From NCBI RefSeq assembly GCF_012911845.1, contig NZ_JAAXCU010000036.1, positions 1-64,000 on the forward strand: DNA of 64,000 nt, read 5' to 3'. Of this stretch, positions 38,864 to 48,784 are shown one piece after another. The DNA is from Bacillus sp. RO2 (GTDB taxonomy: Bacteria; Bacillota; Bacilli; Bacillales; Bacillaceae_I). Made by a program: the position numbers and the translations under genes. The stretch's first letter is position 1. The number at the start of each line of letters is the position of its first letter. Under the pieces are notes generated by a model. That model was not told where the DNA came from. It worked only from the letters and a program-made list of their open reading frames with translations, and did no database searches.

Positions 38864-41800
38864 GTAAATACCTTCCTTTCCGTTGTGCAAAGCGGAATCT
38901 GAATTTTCATTTCTTTCCCGTTGATTACATAGTAACCATACCCAGGATGTATTTCTTCTTCGTTTCGCTCATATGGCAGAGTGAAAATATTCTGCTCTGA
39001 CTTTTTCATCAGTACTAGTGCTTGGCGGATCTGCTTTACTTCCATCGTAAGTGTATCGTAGCCTTTTGACAGATCATTGTTGCTGCCTGAGGCAACGATG
39101 TTAAATCCTAAGTGGCTAAAGTTTTTAATTAGCCTTGCAAACTTGTCTTGCAGCATCGGGTCAAGTGTCTGAATAAACCTTGCATACCCGTCTATAACAA
39201 GGAAAATCGGTGGATAATCCATGGATGTGTCACCGAATTGAACCTTTTTTAGGTAATCACTTTCTCTAGCAAACAACTTCTGCTCTACTTCTTCCACCCA
39301 TTGGGTTATCTGCCCTTTTGTTTCTAAGTAGGTGACATTGTCTTCTTCCGAATAACTGGAAAGGCTTCTGTCAAAGGAATCAAAAAGTCCAATAGATTCA
39401 GCACCCTGATCCAGTGTCGTATTCAATATTACTTTCATCACATTTGTTTTGCCTTTTTGAGCTTGTGCTACCACGATGCAATGCTTGTATTTTTCAAAAT
39501 TGATAAATACAGGTTGGACATGCTCATCATCCAGTCCGATAGGAACCAGGCCTTTTCTAAGCTTGCCTTCTGTATATTTTGCAAAATTAATGACATTAAG
39601 ATCGGAAGGAAGCATTGGAACGGCTTGCGGTTCCTTGTATTCTCGATACTTTTCTTTAATAGATTCGACATCTCTTCGAATGGAATCTAGTAATTCAAAA
39701 TCATCTTTCCCTTCTCCAGGTAAAAAGACTTGTGAGAAGAACGCTTCATCTTTTTTTATAATCGCTCTACCTGGAATTGGTTCAGGATTATAAGGGACCC
39801 TCCCTAGAATAGTGAAGGCTTCACTGTTATCCATCAGATAGTGAACAATTTTTGTTTTCAAGTTGTTCATTAACGATTGTCTGATAGAGTTGACCCTTGT
39901 GGCCGTAAATATCATATAGATTCCCAGTGACTGACCATCACGAACAAACTGGTTGATTTGCATTTCAAGATCTTGCATTTCCTCTTTAATAAGATCAAAA
40001 TTATCAATTGTCATGAAAATGATAGGTAATTTTTCTTCACTCAGAGAATTGAACATTTTTATGGAACTCACTTCTTGCTGTTGGAACAGGTTTTTACGTC
40101 TAGCCATTTCATCCTTCAAGATACGCATGAACTTCTCGATTTTCCTTTCTTCATCCATCAAGAAGAAATCTGCCGTATGTGGAAGCTGACGCATTGGTAG
40201 CAAGGTTCCATTACCGAAATCAAAGATATAATAATGCAACTCTTCTGGCGTATACTTTTCTGCCATACTTAACAATAGCATCAAAATCGTATGGGACTTA
40301 CCATAACCGGATGAACCAAATATTCCGATATTTCCATCCTCCATAAGTTCATATTCATAAACTGTTTGCGATTGTTTTTCAGGCTCATCCATCAATGCAA
40401 GCGGAATGAAACCTTGCTCCTCTGCCATATAGTTCTTGCGTGAAAGTCTTCCTTCTAAAGGAGGGAGCCATGGGCTGTTAAGTTGTCTGATGCCCATATG
40501 TTGCTGAACGGAATGGATTTCTTCCACCACAGCTCCAATTTCCGTTTGTGCACTTTTCTTTTTCTTTTTGGATGTCGATACATCAGACAATGGGACAAGC
40601 CCAAGGTCTGTAACAAAAGCTACCTCATCTTCTGATTCAGAAGTATCCTCTTGATAAGGTGCCCCACTCCAAGCAGATTGGAATAGTTCATAAACTTCGT
40701 TATTCCCTACTTGAAGATAACCCCTACCGGTAACTGTAATGGATGCGGCATCTCCATTTTTCAAAATCTCCCTGCTATCATCTGCATCTTGCACTTTTAA
40801 CGCCACTTTAAAGCGGGCGTTACTCCAGATTTGTTCATCAATGACTCCACCTGGTTTTTGAGTCGCAAGGATAAGATGTACACCTAAGCTTCTTCCTATA
40901 CGTGCAGCACTAACCAATTCGCGGATGAACTCCGGTTCTTCCGCTTTTAATTCCGCAAACTCATCAGAAATGAGGAATAAATGCGGCAAAGGTTCTTCTG
41001 CTTTATTTTGCTTATACAGGTCTGTGTAAGCATTAATATGATTGACTTTGTATTGATCAAATAACCGCTGACGCCTTTTTAGTTCACTTTTTATGGAAGC
41101 AAGCGCCCTAGCACTAAAGTTTTTGCTTCCTTCTATATTAGTGATGACTCCTAGTAAATGAGGCATTTTTTCAAACGGCTGGGCCATTCCCCCACCTTTG
41201 TAGTCAATGAGCAGGAAAGCTACTTCATGCGGGTGATAGTGAATAGCAAGTGAAAGAATATAAGTCTGCAAGAATTCACTTTTCCCAGATCCTGTTGTAC
41301 CTGCTAATAGGCCATGTGGACCATGTGCTTTTTCATGTAAGTTTAGTACAGAAATGTCTTCTTTACCTTTTAGACCGATTGGAACTGCCAAAGATTTAGA
41401 GGACTCCCTTGAAAGCCAGTTTTCTTGTATCGGCAGCATCCCCACTTCTTTTACTTTCATCATTTCTAAGAAAGAAATACTGTTTGGAATGGAGTTTGTC
41501 ATACCCACCTGGTGGTCGAGGGTTCTAAGCATTCTCGAGAAGACTTCGTTCCCTTCTCTTTTATGAGAATCCAATCTAAAAGGAATGGAAACTGCTTTTT
41601 TGTCTTGGATTAGAATGTCCCCCTCTTGGGTATTGATATACCTCACAAGGGTTTCAATATTATCAGACAGACTTTCTTTTGAATCCGCAGCGAAAATGAC
41701 TGAAATACCAAGGTCTTTATGATCTCCCTCGAGATATTCAAGAATGACATGATCTGCTATTAATTGCTGTTCTGTAATAATAAAAACGATATGCGGTGAA

Positions 41801-43281
41801 AAGGCTACCTTCTCTTTGTCGTCCAATAAATCTCTTTCTCTGAGCATTTCATAAATGGAAGAAAGCAATTGATCTCTTGTCTGATCATTATAGATTAGAC
41901 CTTTTGCAAAGGATTGCGGTATCTGAAAATGCGGAAGCCACTTCACCCATTCCCATTGTTCATATTCTTTTTCATTAAAAATAAATACAAATCGCAGGTC
42001 ATGGTAACTGTGAAAGAAGGATAACTGACCGATAATCTGATGGATTTCATTTTTCATGACGGACTCTTTTCCAATTAATCCGATCGCTCCTTTAGATAAA
42101 TCCGCTACCACCGGAACATGGTCTATTTCCCGATATACTTTCTCCAAATGCTGAGATTGTTCTAGTAAATCATCAATCTCCCTATTTGCCATATCACCGG
42201 AATTGATGGATATTTCATAACTGGATGGTACTTTGCCTCGTCCTAAACGGAATTGCAAGAAATCATGGCTTTCCAATGACCTTTCCCATATTCGATCGGA
42301 AATTTGTCCTGTCAGATATTTCATTCGTTCAAAAGATGGGAAATGAAACGTGAGCACATTAGTCTGCCTATCGGCTAACGATTGTAGCTCTCTTCGCTTA
42401 TTTTCCAGGTAAAGGGTATATACTCTTCTTCTGCGCTCTTCGCTTCTTCTGCGGTTTGCTTTTTCTTTAAAAAATTGGACTGTAGACGTAATAAGTGTAG
42501 TCATAAACATAACCATGGAAATGATGATGAATATGCCCCTAGGTGCAACAAGAGCAACCACTCCCATGACAATAAGCATGATAAGGGGAGGCATGATAAT
42601 CAGCCACAGACCCTTATTATTATCATCCGATTCCTGTGTAGGAAACTGCAGCGAAACCTTATCATCAGGAAGCTCATAGACCATTCGAGGTGTTCTACGG
42701 TAGCTTGGATACTTCTTTTGCATTTCTGATTGTGGTCGCTTTATGTCTGAGAGGTCTGTCTCATACTCTTTAAAGCTTGAAACTTCCAATAAATCTTCTT
42801 CTACCACCCTTATCTCCAAAAAAGAACATAGCAGAAGATCTCCTACCTCTAGAATTGTATCGTTATAAAGCTTATGGCCATTCAAGAAACAATTTTCATC
42901 AGAAATATTTACAATCCATTTTCTTGAAAAGTTTCTAGTAAATGAAATCATTTCTCCATCATGGAGGGAAAAAACTACCTGGTCTCTACTACCTAAATAA
43001 TAGGCTTGCGAATAGGATGGTCTGGGAGAAAGCACCATCTTTAACTCTTTTCCATTATCTTTCCATTCAAACGGTTGGGTGTATGTACCGCTTCCTATCA
43101 TTCCACCCTTTTGTTTTACTGTGAATTTGTCATGTTGGATATCGACAAGTAATGGACCATCAATAAATGGAAAATTACGGACAGTAAATTGGTCCTCAAC
43201 CTCAGAACCTATAGTAATAATCCCAGTCTCTATAGATTGCTTCTGATAGTTATCTTGATAGAACAACCAGAAATTACTCAT
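38860..43281 (-). CDS. essC: Type VII secretion motor ATPase EssC (YukBA-like)
   Basis: The 1473-residue motor protein has two N-terminal FHA-like domains, a TM pair near residues 225-270 and three FtsK/SpoIIIE ATPase modules. Walker A motifs are GTTGSGKSE (near 660), GSSGYGKSH (near 992) and a degenerate AQAQKGKTN (near 1272). Walker B of the first is FLLIDYKGG. It powers export of EsxA and effectors. In staphylococci the C-terminal variant of EssC decides which effectors are accepted, so the neighbouring effector unit may be matched to this allele. One intact frame. Confidence 0.96.
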   Translation of the reverse strand: MSNFWLFYQDNYQKQSIETGIITIGSEVEDQFTVRNFPFIDGPLLVDIQHDKFTVKQKGGMIGSGTYTQPFEWKDNGKELKMVLSPRPSYSQAYYLGSRDQVVFSLHDGEMISFTRNFSRKWIVNISDENCFLNGHKLYNDTILEVGDLLLCSFLEIRVVEEDLLEVSSFKEYETDLSDIKRPQSEMQKKYPSYRRTPRMVYELPDDKVSLQFPTQESDDNNKGLWLIIMPPLIMLIVMGVVALVAPRGIFIIISMVMFMTTLITSTVQFFKEKANRRRSEERRRRVYTLYLENKRRELQSLADRQTNVLTFHFPSFERMKYLTGQISDRIWERSLESHDFLQFRLGRGKVPSSYEISINSGDMANREIDDLLEQSQHLEKVYREIDHVPVVADLSKGAIGLIGKESVMKNEIHQIIGQLSFFHSYHDLRFVFIFNEKEYEQWEWVKWLPHFQIPQSFAKGLIYNDQTRDQLLSSIYEMLRERDLLDDKEKVAFSPHIVFIITEQQLIADHVILEYLEGDHKDLGISVIFAADSKESLSDNIETLVRYINTQEGDILIQDKKAVSIPFRLDSHKREGNEVFSRMLRTLDHQVGMTNSIPNSISFLEMMKVKEVGMLPIQENWLSRESSKSLAVPIGLKGKEDISVLNLHEKAHGPHGLLAGTTGSGKSEFLQTYILSLAIHYHPHEVAFLLIDYKGGGMAQPFEKMPHLLGVITNIEGSKNFSARALASIKSELKRRQRLFDQYKVNHINAYTDLYKQNKAEEPLPHLFLISDEFAELKAEEPEFIRELVSAARIGRSLGVHLILATQKPGGVIDEQIWSNARFKVALKVQDADDSREILKNGDAASITVTGRGYLQVGNNEVYELFQSAWSGAPYQEDTSESEDEVAFVTDLGLVPLSDVSTSKKKKKSAQTEIGAVVEEIHSVQQHMGIRQLNSPWLPPLEGRLSRKNYMAEEQGFIPLALMDEPEKQSQTVYEYELMEDGNIGIFGSSGYGKSHTILMLLLSMAEKYTPEELHYYIFDFGNGTLLPMRQLPHTADFFLMDEERKIEKFMRILKDEMARRKNLFQQQEVSSIKMFNSLSEEKLPIIFMTIDNFDLIKEEMQDLEMQINQFVRDGQSLGIYMIFTATRVNSIRQSLMNNLKTKIVHYLMDNSEAFTILGRVPYNPEPIPGRAIIKKDEAFFSQVFLPGEGKDDFELLDSIRRDVESIKEKYREYKEPQAVPMLPSDLNVINFAKYTEGKLRKGLVPIGLDDEHVQPVFINFEKYKHCIVVAQAQKGKTNVMKVILNTTLDQGAESIGLFDSFDRSLSSYSEEDNVTYLETKGQITQWVEEVEQKLFARESDYLKKVQFGDTSMDYPPIFLVIDGYARFIQTLDPMLQDKFARLIKNFSHLGFNIVASGSNNDLSKGYDTLTMEVKQIRQALVLMKKSEQNIFTLPYERNEEEIHPGYGYYVINGKEMKIQIPLCTTERKVFT

Positions 43282-43307
43282 ATACTCACCTCATTTCAAC
43301 CTTACAG

Positions 43308-44495
43308 TTAGTTTGACTCTTCATCTTTCTCTTCTTCTAAAGCTTCAATTGCCTCTGCATACTCATCAATCTCATCTTGGACTTCTTTAAGTTGATTCTG
43401 TTTTTCTTCACCTGTAAGATCGTCCTGAGCTCTTATTTGTTCTTTGTATTTCAATAAAGCATATAGAATAATCTCCGAATCTTCTAATGATCTCGCGATA
43501 TCTAGTGCCTCTTGTGCCTCCCCGCGGCCAATATGTATCCAATACTGATAGTACTGCGGATCGGATTGCAAGGTTATCCGGTTCTGAAGAGCATCTTTCT
43601 GCTCTTCATTTAAAGATTCATTGATAATATAGGATGTTGCCAACTTATATTGCACTACTCTTGGCATTTCTTGTGCCTCATATCCACTTAATGTATCGAC
43701 TACCTGACTGTATTCACTTTGTAAAAAGTGTTCAGAACTCTGTACATACGCCGCCTGTTTCGGTTGAACGAAAAGAAAGGAATATATCACTAATACGAGC
43801 GCAGGTAACAAAAGAACAGTAAGTCCGATGGTGGCATATTTAGTGAACTTCCATCGCTTTTCAGGAAGTTGAATAAATTGTTTTTCCTTCTCTTCCAACC
43901 CTTTTATTCCATTACGGATAAACGTTAATAGTTCTTCTTCATTCTTAGCGTTCATGATAGATTTGGCTGTAGGTGAAAGTTCCAATGTTTGATAAAGTTT
44001 GAGATATTCTTTGAAGGAGTATTTCCCGTCAATGGCAGCAGCAATGACCGCTTTGGTTTCCTGCCATAGCTTTTCTGACTCTTTTTCATAAGGTGGTAGA
44101 CTTTCCATCACGCCATAGTGAAGAAAATAGGGCGTTAAACTTTCATCCACCACCATATTTTCGGGACATATAAGAAGATGTAGTCTTGAAAGAGAGTGAT
44201 TTCTAACACTCTTAATTAATTGCGAGGCAAAAATCCATCTACTTTTCTCATCCTTCTTTTTTACTTTTGCGAAAGACGAAAAGGAAGGAGGGGGATGATA
44301 GATCAGTGTTAACTCGTCTTCTGTTTCTTTAATTTTCTTATGTATGACTGTATTTATTTCTTGAAGCATCCGAATTTCAGCAGCATCTTCCAATTTAATT
44401 TTCTCTTTTTGAAAGACCAGCTTGATCGTTTCACCTTCTTTAGAAAGTGTTGCACCTATTTCTTCTTCCAGATATGTTCGACTTTGATCTGCCAT
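43308..44495 (-). CDS. essB: Type VII secretion protein EssB (YukC-like)
   Basis: A bitopic membrane protein. Residues 1-210 form the cytoplasmic pseudokinase-like domain, a TM helix ATIGLTVLLLPALVLVIYSF lies near 215-235, and a TPR-like extracytoplasmic region ends with a charged Glu-rich tail. The 395 residues fit the family. It bridges EssC and the other membrane parts. It sits between esaB (14 bp upstream) and essC (26 bp downstream), the order known from yukDCBA. Confidence 0.93.
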   Translation of the reverse strand: MADQSRTYLEEEIGATLSKEGETIKLVFQKEKIKLEDAAEIRMLQEINTVIHKKIKETEDELTLIYHPPPSFSSFAKVKKKDEKSRWIFASQLIKSVRNHSLSRLHLLICPENMVVDESLTPYFLHYGVMESLPPYEKESEKLWQETKAVIAAAIDGKYSFKEYLKLYQTLELSPTAKSIMNAKNEEELLTFIRNGIKGLEEKEKQFIQLPEKRWKFTKYATIGLTVLLLPALVLVIYSFLFVQPKQAAYVQSSEHFLQSEYSQVVDTLSGYEAQEMPRVVQYKLATSYIINESLNEEQKDALQNRITLQSDPQYYQYWIHIGRGEAQEALDIARSLEDSEIILYALLKYKEQIRAQDDLTGEEKQNQLKEVQDEIDEYAEAIEALEEEKDEESN

Positions 44496-44509
44496 AATAG
44501 ATTGCTCCT

Positions 44510-44749
44510 TTATAAAATTTCCAAACGGTCACCAGATGTAATGCCATGGTCTACAAGTTTGTCTGAACCTGATAGTATCAAGTGTTTGTTTACTACTCTT
44601 ACCCATTCCCCTTCCCTTGGAGGTGATGAAGGAGAGACGGCTTGCCACACGATATCGACCACTTTTTTTACGGTATGGTAATTAGATAAACGAAGGTCAA
44701 ACGATTCCTTTTGGTAGTTTTTTAAGTCGATGGTTATTTCTATGTACAT
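44510..44749 (-). CDS. esaB: Ubiquitin-like type VII protein EsaB (YukD-like)
   Basis: A 79-residue cytoplasmic protein with the beta-grasp pattern YIEITIDLKNYQKESFDLRL and ending SGDRLEIL. Its place after esxA and before essB is that of yukD. Family members are needed for secretion through an unclear mechanism. It follows a hairpin terminator behind esxA, so its level is probably below that of EsxA. Confidence 0.92.
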   Translation of the reverse strand: MYIEITIDLKNYQKESFDLRLSNYHTVKKVVDIVWQAVSPSSPPREGEWVRVVNKHLILSGSDKLVDHGITSGDRLEIL

Positions 44750-44764
44750 TGTTTTTCACCTCAT

Positions 44765-44809
44765 AAAAGAAGGAACGCATTCAACTGTTAAAGAATGGCG
44801 CTCCTTCTT
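44765..44809 (-). terminator. Internal terminator between esxA and esaB
   Basis: AGAAGGAGCG and CGTTCCTTCT, extended by GCCATTC / GAATGCG with mismatches, form a long stem followed by TTTT on the minus strand. It would let esxA be made in excess of the machine genes through partial termination. Confidence 0.75.
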
Positions 44810-44859
44810 TCTTTTTGGCTGCCCCATTTTAGAAGGGGAGCTATTTGTGTTAGAACAGA

Positions 44860-45153
44860 TTACCCGCGGATCTGGCTTGCAATTTGAGTATCAGCATCTT
44901 CAAGAGCTCTAGCTGTATTGCTAAGCTGCACGGAGATATCCTCAAGTAATTGTTGCATTTGAATGATAGAAGGCTTCAAGGATTGGTATTGATCGCTGAA
45001 TGCGCGGCTAGATTCACCTTCCCATACACTTTCAAGCTCACGAATCATGTTGTCCAAACGGTTGATTTGATCCCCAACCTGGCTGCTTTCACTTCTGTAA
45101 CGAGTGGACATTCCAACTAACTCTGCAGGGGTAACGCGAATGATTCCTGACAT
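44860..45153 (-). CDS. esxA: WXG100 protein EsxA (YukE-like)
   Basis: A 97-residue helical hairpin protein with the turn motif SVWEGESSRAF near residue 43, typical of the WXG100 family. It dimerises, is exported by the type VII machine and is needed for it to work. It is the first gene of the secretion operon, behind a promoter at 45189-45218 and before an internal terminator. Only one WXG100 gene is present, as in other bacilli. Confidence 0.96.
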   Translation of the reverse strand: MSGIIRVTPAELVGMSTRYRSESSQVGDQINRLDNMIRELESVWEGESSRAFSDQYQSLKPSIIQMQQLLEDISVQLSNTARALEDADTQIASQIRG

Positions 45154-45188
45154 TTAACATCTCTCCATTTCATTTATAGGTTACTTTT

Positions 45189-45218
45189 ATTGTAAAAAAC
45201 ACACAACTTAAAGGTCAA
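45189..45218 (-). promoter_or_regulatory. Promoter of esxA and the secretion operon
   Basis: TTGACC (45218-45213) and TACAAT (45194-45189) are separated by 18 bp on the minus strand, about 35 bp before the esxA start. Confidence 0.75.
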
Positions 45219-45345
45219 TTTACAAATAGGAATTTCAGTAAAATAAGTAATATATACCCACCGATACCCCTATTACCAAAAAATAAAACCTCTAAGAATA
45301 GTATTTTTTTCACAGATTGATATTTTTCTAGGTATTTCGACTAAA

Positions 45346-45684
45346 TCAACTAATTGTTTCATTGACCTCTTCGTAGAAGATGGTCAACTCTTGCCTGTTC
45401 ATCTCATCCACATGTTCGTGGTATTTGTTGGAAAGGGTGGTCATAAGCCTTGACTGATCATTGGTGATAATCGTAAACAATCTATGATTCTTATTAAACT
45501 CCAATAGTGCTTGCTCAATCACTTTACCTTTGCTCATGTCAAGTTCGGCATTAATGATTCTTGCCAACTCATCACTAATCACTCGTACTTTTTCTAGCTC
45601 CGCATTGAAAACAAGATGCTTAAATCGCAAATCTTCGTATGGTGCGAATACGTAAGAAGTTTTATACTGTCCTATTCCTACCAC
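45346..45684 (-). CDS. Small helical protein, putative effector helper
   Basis: I do not recognise a named family. The 112 residues look largely helical (AELEKVRVISDELARIINAEL; LLEFNKNHRLFTIITNDQSR) with no signal peptide and no WXG turn. It starts five bases after the lipase-like gene, so it is almost surely co-expressed. Type VII toxins usually have one to three small helical partners encoded beside them that form the export-competent complex; this is the obvious candidate here (inference). Confidence 0.7.
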   Translation of the reverse strand: MVGIGQYKTSYVFAPYEDLRFKHLVFNAELEKVRVISDELARIINAELDMSKGKVIEQALLEFNKNHRLFTIITNDQSRLMTTLSNKYHEHVDEMNRQELTIFYEEVNETIS

Positions 45685-45689
45685 CCCCT

Positions 45690-47729
45690 TTACCGTAATT
45701 CAAACAACTTCGATATACTTTGATCTTCTTCAAATAGGTCTTCAATTGACTTTCTAACCCTGGTAATCATGGCCTTTGCTTTTTCAATTTCCTCTCGAAG
45801 ATAATGATACATACCTTCAAAAGAATCCTGAAACATAGGATCAAGTGGTCTGATATACTCATGTACATTAATCTTGTTAACTTTCACTTCACTGCCTGAT
45901 ACCGGGAGTAGATGACTGTAATTCCTCGGATTGGCTTCCATCTGGTGGATGGCATTCATCACTCTCTGTTTCCTATATTCCAGATCGTCAACGTATTCTG
46001 TGTAATAAAGTCTCCTCCAGGCAGTGAGTGCCTCTTCCTTTTCCATACATTTATCCAGACCGAGCTGATAGATCCTCACTGCAGAAGAAAGGTTGACCTC
46101 AATGGTCCTTCCATCTGTAGCGTTTTTATAACGAATTAAATCAGATCCTTCGTAGCGTCGTCCTTCTACCTGATTTAATGAGTTAACTACATGCTCCATG
46201 CCATGAGCGTGGGCAGCATCCCCAAACTCGCCAACAAACTCATTCGTGTCGTCTATGATTGCTTGATAGCTGTTTTGTATATTGCCACTTTCAAGCTTTA
46301 TTGTTTCCGAAAGCTCTATCATCGTCAGAATATTCTCATGTTGAGATAGGTTATGGGTAAAGGAGCCTTTAACAAGGTTTTTGCCTATATCTAAAGCAGC
46401 ACTACCAATCGCCTCAATCATCCGTTGTATACTACCTAGCATTTCCTCAACATGAACTTGGATCAGCTTCAACAGGTCCTCACTTATCTCTCCAACCAAG
46501 GCTAGTAAGGAAGGAAGAACTTGTGTCAAATCTTGCAATTTAGCTCTAATCTCTAAAGCCCTTGAGACAAATTCCTGTTGTCTAGAAAAGAAATCACTTG
46601 GAAATTCTTTTACTGGATACGCAAACGGCATATCCACTGTAAAGCTTCCAAATCCAATGACTCCAAGCGTCATCGGTACCGCTCCACGCTTCCACTTTGG
46701 AGGTTCGAATATTTTCTTCCAATCTTGTTTGATGTCGTCAATCAGAATGAAGAGTTCTTGGTCGATACCGAACATGCTTCTGTTGAGGCCATCAATTCCT
46801 GACTTTTCGTAGGCTGGGGCGTGTTTGGCGACGAATTGTTGGATATTGTATAGATTTTCGTCTGAGACTCTATTCATGTATTTGGCGATACCGTCTGTGT
46901 GCGGGTAAGTTTCTAAAACTTGTCTTGAACCTATGTCTAAGAAACCTCGGAAACCGATTAATGAGAATAAAAATTCTTCTTTTACGGTTAGGTGATGGAT
47001 ACTTTGACCTTGTTCTTCATAATATTTTTCTGTGAAAGCTTTGAGTTTTTCAGGACCTATCGTATAAATTTCTTCTATATCAAATTTAGAAATCTTAAAT
47101 TCTTCGAAAACTTCATCCCTGAATTGGCTATCAAGGAGTGCTAGTTGATATACACTTGGTGGGGCATCATTTATAGCAAAAACATTTTTAAACGGTTGAT
47201 CCAACAGCTGCAAGGTTTGGATAAGATTACCACCTAGAGAATGGCCTATTCCATATTTATTTAATGGTAATTCTGAACTGTCATAAGTAGATTGTTGGGT
47301 ATGACTTTTTATTTCATTTTCTACAGCCTGATTAATATGTCTAGTTACTTCGAAATCAAATGCTTGAGCATCTTGATATTGATTTTTAACTTTGCCCGCG
47401 AAGATGCCGAATAAATTATAAAACCAGTCACTAGGGATACCCTCTCCACCATTTTCACCAGGCTCACTTCCCCTAGTAATCGTATAAGATTGATTAATTC
47501 CTGTTTCAACATTCAAAAAATGAATTACTGTCCCATCAAAACCGGAATCGTATTCTGAATTCACTTGAGGAAAATCATCCGAGTGATAAAGAGTTATTTC
47601 CCCTGGCGGCTCTATTCCAGTCTCTTCAATGTATATTCTTCTTATGTTCTCTATAGTGATGTCTTCATACTCCAATTGAGCTATTCTGGCCTTCAATATT
47701 TCAGACTCTAAAACCTCATTTTCATCCAT
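45690..47729 (-). CDS. Putative type VII effector: N-terminal lipase-like domain, C-terminal helical domain
   Basis: This 679-residue protein has an alpha/beta-hydrolase-like N-terminal half with the elbow YGIGHSLGGNLIQTLQ (candidate nucleophile Ser164) and a downstream FAINDAPPSVYQL. From about residue 370 it is helical (RQQEFVSRALEIRAKLQDLT; MLGSIQRMIEAIGSAALDIG), like an LXG/WXG-type export domain placed at the C-terminus. There is no signal peptide. Staphylococcus TslA has this reversed order and is exported by the type VIIb system (established). Being next to esxA and flanked by a lipoprotein and a helical partner supports a toxin role, but activity is inferred. Confidence 0.78.
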   Translation of the reverse strand: MDENEVLESEILKARIAQLEYEDITIENIRRIYIEETGIEPPGEITLYHSDDFPQVNSEYDSGFDGTVIHFLNVETGINQSYTITRGSEPGENGGEGIPSDWFYNLFGIFAGKVKNQYQDAQAFDFEVTRHINQAVENEIKSHTQQSTYDSSELPLNKYGIGHSLGGNLIQTLQLLDQPFKNVFAINDAPPSVYQLALLDSQFRDEVFEEFKISKFDIEEIYTIGPEKLKAFTEKYYEEQGQSIHHLTVKEEFLFSLIGFRGFLDIGSRQVLETYPHTDGIAKYMNRVSDENLYNIQQFVAKHAPAYEKSGIDGLNRSMFGIDQELFILIDDIKQDWKKIFEPPKWKRGAVPMTLGVIGFGSFTVDMPFAYPVKEFPSDFFSRQQEFVSRALEIRAKLQDLTQVLPSLLALVGEISEDLLKLIQVHVEEMLGSIQRMIEAIGSAALDIGKNLVKGSFTHNLSQHENILTMIELSETIKLESGNIQNSYQAIIDDTNEFVGEFGDAAHAHGMEHVVNSLNQVEGRRYEGSDLIRYKNATDGRTIEVNLSSAVRIYQLGLDKCMEKEEALTAWRRLYYTEYVDDLEYRKQRVMNAIHQMEANPRNYSHLLPVSGSEVKVNKINVHEYIRPLDPMFQDSFEGMYHYLREEIEKAKAMITRVRKSIEDLFEEDQSISKLFELR

Positions 47730-47734
47730 TTAAC

Positions 47735-48394
47735 TCACCCTTGTACAAAATCAATAGATTTGATGACTCTCATCATCTTATCTTCTAGCTCTTTAGAATC
47801 TAGATTGCATGACTTAACAGAATCCTTACAGGCAATTCGGCCAATAAAGCTTGTTCCTTTATCTTGATTATTAGAATTTATATATGCATAATACCAATAG
47901 GTATTTTCTCCATTACCCTCTGAAACTTTTTCAGCAAAGTAGAATGTGTTTTCATTGTGTGTAAACTTTTCAAATTCCCCTTCATAATTTGCATTATTGG
48001 AAAGAAGGTGCAGGTTCAACTCTATATCACTTGATCTGGTACTATTTTCATAAGTAAAGCTATAATACATTGAAGTGTTTGCTTCCACACTTTCCTCTAA
48101 AAATGCTACTGCTTCAAAACCGTTACCATTTCTTTCATATGTTCCCTTTTCCACATATGCATCTTTTGGAAATAATAATGTGAAACCTTTGGTCATTGAT
48201 TCAAAAAGATAAAAACCTTCTTCTACTTCTTCTGTGGATTTTAAAAAATCCTTGGTAAACTCATCATTATATGCAACTGATTCATGTGTAGTATCATCAT
48301 CAGTATGCTGATTTCCACCACTATTTAAATTCATTCCACATCCCCCTAACAAAAGTACCGAACCTAATAATCCTAGAAGCATTGATTTCTTCAT
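47735..48394 (-). CDS. Lipoprotein, putative immunity protein to the lipase-like effector
   Basis: The N-terminus is a lipoprotein signal: MKKS, a hydrophobic run and the lipobox LLLGGC (Cys at residue 19). The rest (about 200 residues) is a beta-rich extracytoplasmic domain that I do not recognise, with two Cys near the C-terminus (IACKDSVKSC) that could form a disulfide. It is five bases upstream of the lipase-like gene, with a strong GGGGGAAGGG site. TslA-type toxins are neutralised by surface lipoproteins encoded beside them, so immunity is the best inference. Confidence 0.72.
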   Translation of the reverse strand: MKKSMLLGLLGSVLLLGGCGMNLNSGGNQHTDDDTTHESVAYNDEFTKDFLKSTEEVEEGFYLFESMTKGFTLLFPKDAYVEKGTYERNGNGFEAVAFLEESVEANTSMYYSFTYENSTRSSDIELNLHLLSNNANYEGEFEKFTHNENTFYFAEKVSEGNGENTYWYYAYINSNNQDKGTSFIGRIACKDSVKSCNLDSKELEDKMMRVIKSIDFVQG

Positions 48395-48784
48395 AGCCCT
48401 TCCCCCTAGGCAACGCCATCAACGTGGCATAATATGTATTTTCTAAAGACTTATTCCCTATACCTTATACAAATAATCCCTTTTATCTAAAAATTATATT
48501 AAATTATTAAAAGTTTTTTTGGGTCTTTTTTATAGCTATATAATAATTACCACGTGATTTAAATGTAGTCAATTTGACTGAAACGATTGTCGAATCCTGT
48601 CTGTTAGTAAGGTACTAACCAGGAATTAATGTTGTACGTATTTTATAGTTCATTAGCATGATTAATTGTTTATAAATGTAGATTTCTTAATTAATAATTG
48701 TATAAAATATGTTAAAAAATATTTAATCAGGCCTTTTGTATCATTTTTGTTTTTCTTTTTACGATGACACAAAGTATTAACACA

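Noticed and set aside
48596-48623. Riboswitch or small RNA at the CCTG...GTTAGTA-AGG-TACTAAC-CAGG hairpin
   Set aside because: The stem is short, no T-run or promoter pairs with it, and it matches no RNA family that I recognise.
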